Positions 25,894 through 35,589 of a stretch of 64,000 bases of DNA are shown here, in pieces (positions within the stretch are counted from its first letter, which is position 1; the number at the start of each line of letters is the position of its first letter). The DNA is taken from positions 1-64,000 of the forward strand of contig JAJEKV010000547.1 in the NCBI GenBank assembly GCA_021234155.1, in the 5' to 3' direction. This DNA is from Isoetes taiwanensis. Taxonomy: Eukaryota > Streptophyta > Lycopodiopsida > Isoetales > Isoetaceae. The notes beneath the pieces were generated by a model. That model ran no database searches and was not told the origin of the DNA. It worked only from the letters and a program-made list of their open reading frames with translations. The position numbers were made by a program, and so were the translations under genes.

Positions 25894-27083
25894 ATACCAA
25901 TCGCAAATCTTCCAACCTATTGGCGGTTATTAGGCATTAAGTCTAAAGTGACAAAAATTGATCGAGGAGATCTTCAACGAGTTCTCTCATTTCAATGCTA
26001 ACAAAACATGTATTTCCAATTTACGCTCTTAGACTTGTCCTTATGCTACGCAATACTTCTTCCATCTTTGAGCACCAAAGATTTCTTGAGGCCAATTCCC
26101 ATAAAGTCATAGTATCAAGTATTCTATTGTCTAGAAGTAGCAATTTAAATTGATTCTCAAAACATGACTTTGAACTATGATTTAAGCCACTTTACCCTCC
26201 GGCCATGGAGGGCAACCCTCCGTCACTGACACCTTGTTTATATAAGTATAGGCGGTAAGCATTCTCACCTATTTAAGTCATCAATTTGAAATGGACCATA
26301 ATATCTAGGAGCTAGTTTCACGTAGCTACTATCCATTTTATGAGATATTTTTGGGAAGATATATATCAAAACATGTGGAAGAAAACATGCATAAGATCAT
26401 ATCCTTGCCACGTTTGTATACATGCCCTACAACAATATCCTTGCCATGTTCGTATAAATTGTTGATGATGGGCACAAATCTTATCGGGTGAGTTCAGATA
26501 CCAATACACAAATCTTCCAACCTATTGACAGTTATTAGGCATTAAGTCTATGTGACACAAAAGCGATCGAGAGATCTTCAACGAGTTCTCTCATTTCAAT
26601 GCTAATAAAAAACCGTATTTCAATTGTCGCTCTTAGACTTTTCCATGCCGAGCATCAAAAATTTCTTCAGGCCAATTCCCATAAAGTCATGGTATCAAGT
26701 ATTCTATTGGCTAGAAGTAGCAATTTAAATTGATTCTCAAAACATGACTTTGAACTATGATTTAAGCTACTTTACCCTCCGACCATGGAGGGCAACCCTC
26801 AGATGCCTGACACCTTGTTTATATAAGTATAGGCGGTAAGCATTCTCACCTATTTTGTCATCAATTTGAAATGGACCATAATATCTAGGAGCTAGTTTCA
26901 CGTAGCTACTATCCATTTTATGAGATATTTTTTGGGAAGATATATATCAAAACATGCGGAAGAAAACATCTGCATAAGATCATATCCTTGCCACGTTTGT
27001 ATACATGCCCTACAGCAATATCCTTGCCATGTTCGTATAAATTGTTGATGTTGGGCACAAATCTTATCGGGTGAGTTCGGATA
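25894..27083 (-). repeat. 604-bp tandem duplication within Gypsy pol remnant
   Basis: Unit A (25894-26497) and unit B (26498-27083) align along their whole length by eye, both starting ATACCAAT..CAAATCTTCC and ending GGGTGAGTTC(A/G)GATA, with modest divergence and a few indels. On the minus strand each unit carries the end of a Gypsy integrase, seen as KLAPRYYGPFQI followed in another frame by IGENAYRL. The duplication therefore arose after insertion of the element, or by unequal exchange within it. Confidence 0.85.
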
Positions 27084-28290
27084 GTCTTCACGAGGTACCA
27101 TGCTAGAAAGTTGGTAATTATGAGACCAACGTGGTGTGATGTGGTGTGTTCGTGATAGAAAGAGTTGGACATCTAAAAATGCATCTGATGTTCCTGAAGA
27201 ATTTTCATTTGCGATGATGCATGAGAGATAATCAGGGATTGTATGGGACTTGCGTGGTTTATGAATGACCTCAATTAGAGTAAATTTGTGAAGCAAAAGT
27301 ACCCAATAAGCGATATGCTCAGGTGGACGTCGCGGACTTGTTGATCATTTACATACAACAAAGCTTAGTGATCTCTGAAGAACTTGATTTATGTGCCCAA
27401 AATAGAATGTCGGAAATGTTGAATCGAGAAGATGGGGCATGTGTCATTGGTGGAATAATTTTTCTCAATAGAGTTGAATTTACGGTTGGCAAAACAGATT
27501 AATTCTCTTGATGAGAGAACAACAAGAACAACAATTATGGCAAAGCATAAAACATCAACATAAACATGGAATGGCTTGTTCTATTATGAAACTATTGGCT
27601 TGCATGAGCAATATCTTGAGATCGTGAATCTTTGCTTTAGCTTTGAGGGTTCAAGCCCATGATTTTCATCATCCATAAGCTTGTGAATAGTTTCTACTAT
27701 GACATTGGAACCTAGAGTGAGCGTAGAAGCGATGGTTGACTTTCTTTGATGATAAAACAAGTTTCTTTAATATTGGTGGGTCTCTTGCCTTTGAGAATAC
27801 AACTTATTTTTGCGGGGATCGTGGCGATGTCATGATGGCTGGCCACATGGCCAAACGACTTCAAAATGTGACTTAAAAGATGCATCTCTCTAGGTTGAGA
27901 TTAATGCGTATTAATCACATTTTTCAAAAGCGACTCAATTTGGAGAGATAATCTTATTTTTAAAAAGGTTGACAATGAATTTGAAAGTTCAAAAGCTACC
28001 ATTTTGTAGGCAAAGATGCTCCATGGAGTGCTAGAAGTTATTCTTACTTGATCCTCAGATTTGATTGAAATCTGATCGTATCTACTCCAGAAAAACCACT
28101 TATAAGGGAATGCATCGCATGGCTTGCAACATCTTCCAAAACTTCATATGTGAAGGGTCGGAAAGCGATCTCGCCCATGGCTTAGTTGAATTTTTAAGTA
28201 ATCAACATAGACTCGAATATTACCATTGTGCTTGATGGCGATAACAATGGGGCTTACCCATTTAGAATGTTTGTGTAAATAAGACTAACT
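25894..28290 (-). pseudogene. Ty3/Gypsy polyprotein remnant (RT, RNase H end, integrase C-terminus)
   Basis: Minus-strand fragments appear in the order of a plant Gypsy pol: WVSPIVIAIKHNGNIRVYVDY (about 28200-28265), matching the reverse-transcriptase block WVSPIVxxxKKxGxxRxCVDY; PWSIFAYKMVAFELSN (near 28010), matching the RT block preceding the YxDD box; IEVIHKPRKSHTIPDYLSCI (near 27240-27290), matching the end of RNase H (xGKxNxVADxLSR); and KLAPRYYGPFQI with IGENAYRL, matching the integrase C-terminal GPF/Y module, present twice because of the 604-bp duplication. Many stops and frame changes make it non-functional. These are family motifs I know well; LTRs belonging to this copy were not found. 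Confidence 0.8.
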
Positions 28291-29000
28291 GCTAAAAGCT
28301 TATCAATTTTTCCTTTGATACGATCATGATAGTTTAGATTGAACTTATACTCTCATTGCTAAATAGACATGAATCCAGTTTGGTAGGCATGGCAAGTCCA
28401 CCCAATTCCTTTTCTATGCCATGCAAATCTTTATAGCTCCATGTAGAAGGTGTGTTTGTATCTCTTGAAAAGTTTAAGAGTTGATGCTCAAAAAGTGGTG
28501 TTTGATATCTGTCGGGGTGTTCAGATTGAATAGTAATAAACGAATGCTAAATGTTTGGAGTCAAGTTTGGTTGTGACTCTGGCTTGTCTTTAAGCATGAG
28601 AATATTAGCGTCTCGAATTAGAACAATCTTTGGTATTCGTGACAATGGATGTGTAACATCTCATGGATATGCCTAGAGTCCATGGAAGGTAGCCACCTAA
28701 CTTCGAGAGCTTAAGTTGATGTCTTTTGAGCAATTGAATGAAGCTATTGATAAGCATGTGGAGTTAACCATAGTAATTCTTTGAACCAAGTGCAACTCAA
28801 GTGGAAGAAGAGCTTCCATAATAGATAAAGAACTCCTTGTAGAGTATGATGACCACTTTCCTGTAACAGGCCCATAGGAGAATGCTTGAGTATTTGGTCC
28901 TTGAATGTGCCTGTGGGGCATTTCGAGACGAGACAAGACATAAATGGGTAGAAGCAACTACTTATAAACATCTAGGCGGTTTTACCCAGTTATAAAATGA
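28290..29000. other. Decayed repeat DNA between opposing Gypsy fragments
   Basis: No recognisable domain. Minus-strand frames at 28697-28971 are short and unassigned; this is probably the upstream (protease or gag-pol spacer) part of the minus-strand Gypsy remnant, now too eroded to read. Confidence 0.3.
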
Positions 29001-29009
29001 CATATCGAT

Positions 29010-29490
29010 TAGAAATGTTACATTTGGTGTTAGAGCAGAGCTCGAGTTTGAGTCTTCACGGGGGTATGTATGACTTGGATACCATTGGACAATATTGTCG
29101 TGGCTTGGTCTTGTAAACCATAGGATGGAGTGGTCTATGGTCTTGTGATGTTCGAGGACGAGCATAATTCTAGTGGGAGATATTTTAACGGACCCATGGG
29201 AGATATTGGTGTGGCGCTTCTTGATATCACCAGGGTGGGATGGATTTTCCATAAATATTCAGATATTTCGGCCAGTTGGTTAGGTTGGGCTAATTAAAGG
29301 AACATTACATTTCCATAGAAGATTCCTCATTGCATGTGAGATAAAAGCTTGTCCCCCACATCAAACCAATGATAAAGCCATCATATAGACTTCATAGGCG
29401 CAATTTGCTAGAACTTAAAGCTCATCTAAAGGACCTCTTGAAAGCGGGCTTTATAAGTGTTAGTCCTGTACGTTCTGGTACATGACTATT
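29010..29490 (+). mobile_element. Possible plus-strand Gypsy fragment (PBS-like site and RT start)
   Basis: At about 29017-29035 the plus strand reads TGTTACA then TTTGGTGTTAGAGCAGAG. This resembles an LTR end (..ACA) followed by a mutated initiator-Met tRNA primer-binding site, usually TGGTATCAGAGC. Some 370 bp downstream (about 29398-29487) the same strand encodes LLELKAHLKDLLKAGFI then SVSPVRSG, matching the start of Gypsy reverse transcriptase (ELkxQLxxLLxxGFIRpSxSPWGAP). The short distance means gag and protease are deleted. Its orientation is opposite to the adjacent Gypsy remnant. Confidence 0.5.
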
Positions 29491-29499
29491 CATGCATAC

Positions 29500-29870
29500 G
29501 ACGGACCAAGTCAAGGCCAAGGATCCTGACCCGAGCCGCGGTCGGTCGTCAAAAGCCCCCATGAAGACCAAGCGGAACCACGCGGTCAAAGGCCCGCGCT
29601 GCCCGTCAAGAGGAGGCTTCGGACAAGTGACGTCTGTCCTTGCTGAAAATGTCTAACGCGAGATTCCATATTCAATTCAACCTCTAAAATATGATTTGAA
29701 TTGCTCGAACAGATCGCCATAGCGATTTATGGAAGCACAAGACATATTAAATTGAGATAAGATTGTGATAAAACAGAAGAGACACGATAGTAGGAAAATT
29801 TGGAAAATATATTACATTCCCATCGTTTACATTGGCAATTAAGTACATGTGTTAATTAGGCCATTGGTAA
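29500..29870. other. Spacer, no gene seen
   Basis: About 370 bp with a GC-richer start (29515-29640) and AT-rich remainder; no open frame or structure of note. Confidence 0.4.
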
Positions 29871-29878
29871 ATTAGATA

Positions 29879-32800
29879 TCAAATTATGAAAAGAGGTGAG
29901 AACAATCGCCACGGTGATTTCACTGTGTCTCCTGGATAGAACCTGGAACAATACCAAGCTGCTTTGATATTCTTGTAATATATGTCTGGCCTGCTGCTAT
30001 AGTTTGTGACATTTCCATTTCTGTATAGCCAAATAGGCATGTCCACTTCCATTGCCTCAGCTAATTTTCTGACATGTTCAGAACCCGATGACATTTCGGT
30101 CTCCATGCTGTCTGTACCTCCTAATAATTCCCGCTGTAGCAACTTGCTAAATTCAGGACTGCCATTCTTCTTTAACCGTTTCGGGTTACTGTCCTTTGCC
30201 TCATCCTCAATATGTGCTTGATCAGATCCTATATATTCAAACGTCGAGCAAGTGCGCTTCTCGACTGATTTTCCTGTGAGCATGGGCATTGCTGTATCAA
30301 GCTGCTGGTTTAATAATTCTAACTTCTCGAACTTTGGATCAAGCTCTTCGCATTTCTTTTCAGCTCCTTCTATGAGGGCCCTAGCTTCTGCCAGCCTCTC
30401 TTCATAGCCTTTGACATCTAATTTATCCAACATGTCATCCAAATTAGTCAAATCTGTATGCTGAGTAATATTTACGTCGGGCTGATCCGTATTTACTTGG
30501 TCATCCTTTACATTATTTTCTTCCTCCGCGTGGGGGCTTGGCACGGCATCTTCTCCAAGGTTTCAAAAATGATCTTAGGAAATGACATACCTTAGCGTCA
30601 TCTTGAATGACACACTCCGTTTTCCACGGATCAAAGCCACCCTTAGAGGTTTGTACCGAGAAAAAATCAAACGGACAAATCAATGGGAACTAGTTCGTTA
30701 ACTATGTGATAAATGTAAGATGTCTTGGCTTGACTTTTCAGAATAAAGTCATCATCCATGTTCGCCCAAGAAAACTTAGGCTTGCCTGTGAAATACATCA
30801 TGTTTTTTTTCTTCAATTTCTCATCCTGCTCTTTATTGCCTGTAATCTCGTGTTTGAATGGGAGTGCTTTTAGGGCATTGTTCACGTGTCAATCGAGTTC
30901 CAAACTAGGCTGCAAGGGAATCATGCAAGCCTCACTTCTATTAATGGTCACATGCGTGATGTGGTATTGGAACTCTTTGACCATCTTCTTGCTTACCCAG
31001 CCCTGCTCTTCATAAGCAATGGATACATGCGAACTACCTTGCACCTGACCTTGGCTATATTAGCAATTAGATAGTTGATCAGATCTCAAAAACATGAGAA
31101 TGTGATAGACCTTGGCAGTAGTCATGATAGCAATCCTGTTGAAGAGGTCCAGATATTTCTTTACATCCCATACTGTAGTATACCTCCTCATGTCAATGAA
31201 CACCATTGTCGCGTTTTGCGGCTCTGATGTTTTTACAGGTATTTCGTGTTTAGTCACCCTGTAGATGGTATTTTTCTTTTCTTTCAGCTTGTTTGCTTCT
31301 TCTGGCTTAAGAATAGACCTGATTTATTCAAGAAAGACATCTGGAAGATTCCCCTGCACATGGTCCTTGTTTTAGTTAGCTTTGATATACTCAAAATCAA
31401 ATCCTGCAATGTCAAGGAGCCGCTGCTTGTGGAAACTTGCTTGCAACCTCCTCAAAACTGGCATAGCAATGGTCCATAATGCTATTAGCATAGGACAATG
31501 TTTCTCGGCGTAAGAGTGAGTGTCGATGTCGATTGCCCTTTGTTTACGGTCATAATGACCCCGACATATCGGATTGCACTTTCAAGTATGTCTTTCCTTC
31601 TAAAATTTCATCCATAATTTTGTGAAACTTCCTCATTTGACATACCACGTAAGTAGCGAAAAAAGATTTTGCTGAAGAAATCTTTGGTGGGCCTATCAGG
31701 CAATTCACCATGATCATCCACAAGTTTCCTGCCCGTCCACTTAGAAACAACCTGCATAAACTTGGACCAAGGCTCTTATTGCATGAATATGAATTGCTTT
31801 TCATCTTTTAGCTCCTTCACAGTCAATGTCATGGTTCTTGGGATTAAATTTTAGTTCGTGGAGGGGGGCGTCTTGCACTAGGATAGGTGAGAGCAAATGA
31901 TGAAGCTGTGGGGATATCAGAAGATGTAGGTGTAGTGGAAGTGGATTGTTTTTTAGATGGGTCTATATTTAACTTCCTCAAGTTAATCTTAATTTTTTTA
32001 ATCTTTGGAGCAGAGGTATCTTTTGGCTTATCAGTTGTCTAAGATGGAGGCATAATCAGTCTTGGTTCTGTGGGATTCTCTACTACAGAGCACATAGGAT
32101 TACCACTTTGAACCTATGTTTGTTCCTTGGCATGAGATGGCTCACCGAGAGTGGCCAAGGGAACCACTTGCCTTTTCTTAGCTACGGCTCTCAGTCAATT
32201 AGTATCCATGACCTGGGGCATCTTGTTATCCTTCTTGGCCTTAATTGCACAAGAAGGTGGCTTCTTATCATTTGCCAAGTCATTCCTGCACTTGCAGATC
32301 ACGATTCCCTTTGATCCCAGCGAGAGAAAGGGAGTCGTATGATGGAAGGCTCCATCCGTAACCCTTAGCGCTCGTAGGAACATTCTTTGCACTAGGTGGC
32401 TTATTTAGCTTGCTCGCAATCATTAGAGAAGGATCATAATTCTGCCATCTGAGCATGTACTCCACAAACTGCAACTGTTGAGTATCCTAGGCAGAGGCGG
32501 AGGTATCGCTTAGGCGGAGGCGGAAATCTATAGACGGAAATAGATATAACTATTGTGGTGTATTTATGAATGGTGGCGTAATTATGGTGTATTTATGGCG
32601 GACGGTGTATTTATGGTGGAAGGCGTATTCATGGCATGCGGCGATATTCATGGTTGGCGGGATCCAGGTAAAATAGTGTCCTTTTGAGGAAAATTTTGAA
32701 TCCCGCCATCAAAATGAAGGACACAAGAAATTTGAAAAATGTACCATGAAAATGACACTTTCAGAAATAGACTCATTAAAGTGTATTCGGAAAGTGACAT

Positions 32801-33340
32801 TTTTTGAACTCGGGGTCTGGCAGCCAGCAAGATTAATACGAGGCGAATTCTGGTACCCTAAGGCACCTGGCAGAATTGACCCGCCACGTTACACGCCCAA
32901 TTACTGATCGAGCAAGAACAGAATTCAAATTCAAAAAATGAGGACTAGGTTGCATTGCAATTCTTGCAGCAAGAAGAAAGGTGCTTCCATTTCATACATA
33001 GCACCTGAAGGTTTTGGAGGTTTGGCCGCTTCTTGGACCCGATCACTCTTGTGGATCTCCAGGGTGCAGCCGATCGGGCTTGTCGTGCTTCAAAAAACTT
33101 GACACGCTCGTTTATTTGATCATAGCAAGGAAGGCAAGCTCCATTTCTCTTTGTTTTTGTTCTTTCTTCATGGCGACTATGGCAACAAACGTGATTCTCT
33201 TTGAAATAACATCTTCCTTCCAATCTGGGTTGTTATTTGCCTTTAAGAGTATGTTTGCAATGTGAGCTACTTATGACTTGTTCTGATTCTGTTTTTACAA
33301 CTGCGTAGATTCTAGGAGGTTGCTTTGCCATAGTAGTAAT
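29879..33340 (-). pseudogene. Long decayed coding unit of unknown family (probable transposon-encoded protein)
   Basis: Read from high to low coordinates, the minus strand gives coherent protein segments needing only single-base frame changes or short introns to connect. They include NNNPDWKEDVISKRITFVAI and KKEQKQREMELAFLAMI (about 33130-33235), FFEARQARSAAPWRSTRVIG (near 33040-33100), FVEYMLRWQNYDPSLMIASK (about 32415-32474), KWTGRKLVDDHGELPDRPTK (about 31670-31730), RAIDIDTHSYAEKHCPMLIA (about 31475-31535), MVFIDMRRYTTVWDVKKYLD (about 31150-31210), KKMVKEFQYHITHVTINRSE (about 30930-30990) and a coiled-coil stretch GYEERLAEARALIEGAEKKC (about 30345-30405) in the longest frame (29879-30544, 221 codons). 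The C-terminal part has a lysine/arginine patch (NPKRLKKN). I do not recognise the family. It abuts a truncated Gypsy gag, so it may be a nested element or captured gene. Non-functional in this copy. Confidence 0.55.
32490..32670. repeat. GGTGTATTTATGG minisatellite-like tract
   Basis: Degenerate tandem copies of a 13-25 bp unit containing GTGTATTTATG(G/A) and GGCG(G/T)A, preceded by AGGCGGAGGCGGA repeats. It interrupts the minus-strand unassigned coding unit. Confidence 0.7.
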
Positions 33341-33355
33341 CCGATTCACTAAATG

Positions 33356-34243
33356 CTATATATTGCTACCTTGCAGTGTTCGAAGCCAAAACCCCAACTT
33401 CTCGACAAAATCGCGACTGCGATCTGTCGCATTAATGCCACAAATAATTCTGTAAGAGATCGCGACTGCGTTCCTTGTAAGCATTATCTTGTGCGAAAAG
33501 GCAAACAACTTCACATAATAGCTGAAGCTGTCATTGCTTGACGAGATCGCGGAAGGTTGGTTTGTTTCCTCCCGACTTTTATTAATCCGATTCTGGACTT
33601 GCTCTTTAAACTTGAAGACTCGGATAGTTTCTTCTAAGCTGCGATAAGTTACTCCTCCGACTAGCAAAGTCAACTCCGGCTTGAGCCCACGAATAAACTT
33701 GTCAGCTAATTGTGCCACTGTCATAGTGAGTCCGTATGGTTGCAATGTCCTGAATGCATTGGCGTACACTTCTACTTTATCTTCTTGATCCACATTTTGG
33801 AACTTGTTCATCTGCCCTAGCTCAAACCCAGCAGGTAAATAATGGAGTTTAAATGCTACTTTGAAAGTACGCCATGTGATATGGCTCAGAAAAAGCTGAT
33901 TAGCCTTCTTATACTTTTCCCACCATATCTTGGCAGGTGCAGTCAATAGCATATCGGCAATGGTTGCCTTTAATAAGCCTGGAGTTTTCTTAACTTGAAA
34001 ATAAAATTCGATCCCCTTCAACCAAGCATTACCATCCTCACCTGTGGTATCCTTACCACTAAATGTCTCCATCTTAAGTTGCTTCAAAACCTTGTTGACT
34101 TCATCAAGGTCAGCATCCTTGGTAGCAAGCTGTTGTTGCATAGTGGCAACTTGTTGCTACATAGCTGCCAAAATTTGCTCAGTTATGGTAGGAGCAGTGC
34201 CGCTTCCCCCAGCTCCCGAATCGTTATCATTATTTCCAGACAT
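33356..34243 (-). pseudogene. gag: Ty3/Gypsy gag (capsid) with one in-frame stop
   Basis: From the ATG at 34241-34243 (MSGNNDNDSGAG) the frame runs through a single UAG at 34157-34159 and stays open to 33356. The central part matches the retrotransposon gag domain: AWLKGIEFYFQVK, then WRTFKVAFKLHYLPAGFE, then KVEVYANAFRTLQPYGL, then LADKFIRGLKPEL. A heptad-like stretch KDADLDEVNKVLKQLKM precedes it. The homologous part ends near 33540; the last 60 codons look like unrelated sequence fused by truncation, and no CCHC knuckle, protease or pol follows. Gag would form the virus-like particle. It sits directly after the primer-binding site and LTR described next, in correct order. Confidence 0.85.
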
Positions 34244-34361
34244 CCTGCTAACCACCTGGAAAATGATTGAATGGTTATTTCCCCACAAACAATTCTGCTT
34301 TCCAGATTTTCTTAAGTTTTTAGCCCTTAATTCCCACGGCCCGAAGGGTGTCAGAACTTTA

Positions 34362-34374
34362 GACTCTGATACCA
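34362..34374 (-). promoter_or_regulatory. Primer-binding site, initiator-Met tRNA type
   Basis: The minus strand reads TGGTATCAGAGTC two bases after the inferred LTR end, matching the plant retrotransposon PBS complementary to the 3' end of initiator methionine tRNA. It lies upstream of gag in the same orientation. Confidence 0.9.
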
Positions 34375-34589
34375 ACTGAAACCACCCTAGCCCCTTGGCC
34401 TAGGCCGTTGCGCCAAATAATCAAGATATGGACAACCATATAACAATGACATTATATATAATGCTTCTTTAAATATAAGTGTTCACATAAAATATTAAAG
34501 GCCACCCATATAGGATGAGGATTTCATAAAAATCAAGAGGTTGCATACAAACTATAATATATCACATTGAACCAACATATAAAGATCAC

Positions 34590-34610
34590 ACACACACACA
34601 CACACACACG
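34590..34610. repeat. (CA)n microsatellite
   Basis: About ten CA dinucleotides in the run ATCACACACACACACACACA inside the LTR. Confidence 0.9.
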
Positions 34611-34637
34611 TTAACTGTACAACTCAATCAATAATCA

Positions 34638-34922
34638 TCATTCGGGCTTGTCTTCCTCCCCCTCGTCCGTAGTGACCGAGGAAGAAATGCTGGGGCTGCC
34701 TCCTGTGGAAAACTCCTCGTCTCGCTCCGGGTCCCAAGCCTCGATTTGAGGTTGGAGCTGCTCATAGTAAAGCTGCCTGAAGAACGAGGTTATTATCTCA
34801 TAGACTCTCACCTCGGACATCATCTCGGGTTCATCTTCCGTTTCGCGAAACCACCACGCGACAAAGGAATCAAGGTTCAGGATGATTGTCGCCTTAGGAC
34901 GTGCCATCTTAAATACAAACAC
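34638..34922 (-). CDS. Small acidic ORF inside the LTR, unknown function
   Basis: 94 codons (89 from the second Met, MARPKATIILNLDSF), in the sense orientation of the retroelement and wholly within its LTR. The composition is protein-like: a hydrophobic/aromatic middle (SFVAWWF; VYEIITSFFRQLYYEQLQP) and an acidic tail (WDPERDEE, then TTDEGEEDKPE). The family is not recognised. Sense-strand LTR ORFs are uncommon in plant Gypsy elements; it could be a remnant of an accessory or captured gene, or chance. Only a comparison of other copies would tell. Confidence 0.4.
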   Translation of the reverse strand: MFVFKMARPKATIILNLDSFVAWWFRETEDEPEMMSEVRVYEIITSFFRQLYYEQLQPQIEAWDPERDEEFSTGGSPSISSSVTTDEGEEDKPE

Positions 34923-35589
34923 ACCCCGGGTTAGTCCACAAGGACTAAGTGGGGAGGAGCATTAGGGATCTTCAACATTCACATTAGCCTAAACAACAAT
35001 ACACCACCTTACCTGCTCCATCAAGACTCCCACTGCATGAGTTAGCATATACCATACTATTATATGTCTTATACATAACTACATACCAAGTGTAATCCTT
35101 GGGTGGTGAACCCAAGGAGACCGCTCTCTCCATCTGTACGTACAGGCCTTAACTCATCCGTCAAGCCATCTGGCACGGATGCAGAGTTACACGGCCACCC
35201 CACCCCTCCGAAGATGGGCCAGTGAATGCAAATGCACAATATCACGTAATGCAAATGCACAATATCACGTAATACCATCGCTGATCTTTATATGTTGCAA
35301 TTCCCACGGAGTGACCCAAGCCATATTTATATGTAAAAACCAACCTCACATTAAATACATACACATACATCCCACGTTAGATACTAGCACGACAAGCATT
35401 TCTCAGAAGACGAGACTGGCAAGACGGTTTATTTTCTGGATAGCCTTCAATTAGAAGGCAATAATATACTCAACACTAAAGTAAAGATCATATGATTTAA
35501 AGTTCTTAATATAATTTCACGATTGTCGGGCAATTGGGATTTTGGCCCTATAGGGTATACATCTATAAGGTATGTTGGTGGTTTCAATT

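Larger units (their letters stand above)
34377..35586 (-). mobile_element. 5' LTR of Ty3/Gypsy element (1.21 kb)
   Basis: The boundaries are defined by a perfect 10-bp terminal inverted repeat: TGAAACCACC at 34377-34386 and GGTGGTTTCA at 35577-35586, giving the standard TG...CA ends. The inner end is two bases from the PBS. Inside are a (CA)n microsatellite (about 34590-34610), a 24-bp tandem duplication (TGCAAATGCACAATATCACG twice, about 35225-35272), and a 94-codon ORF on the sense strand. I found no second LTR in the window, so the element is truncated after gag. Confidence 0.8.

Noticed and set aside
28962-29252. 96-codon minus-strand ORF
   Set aside because: Antisense to the PBS-like site and leader of the plus-strand Gypsy fragment; no independent support.
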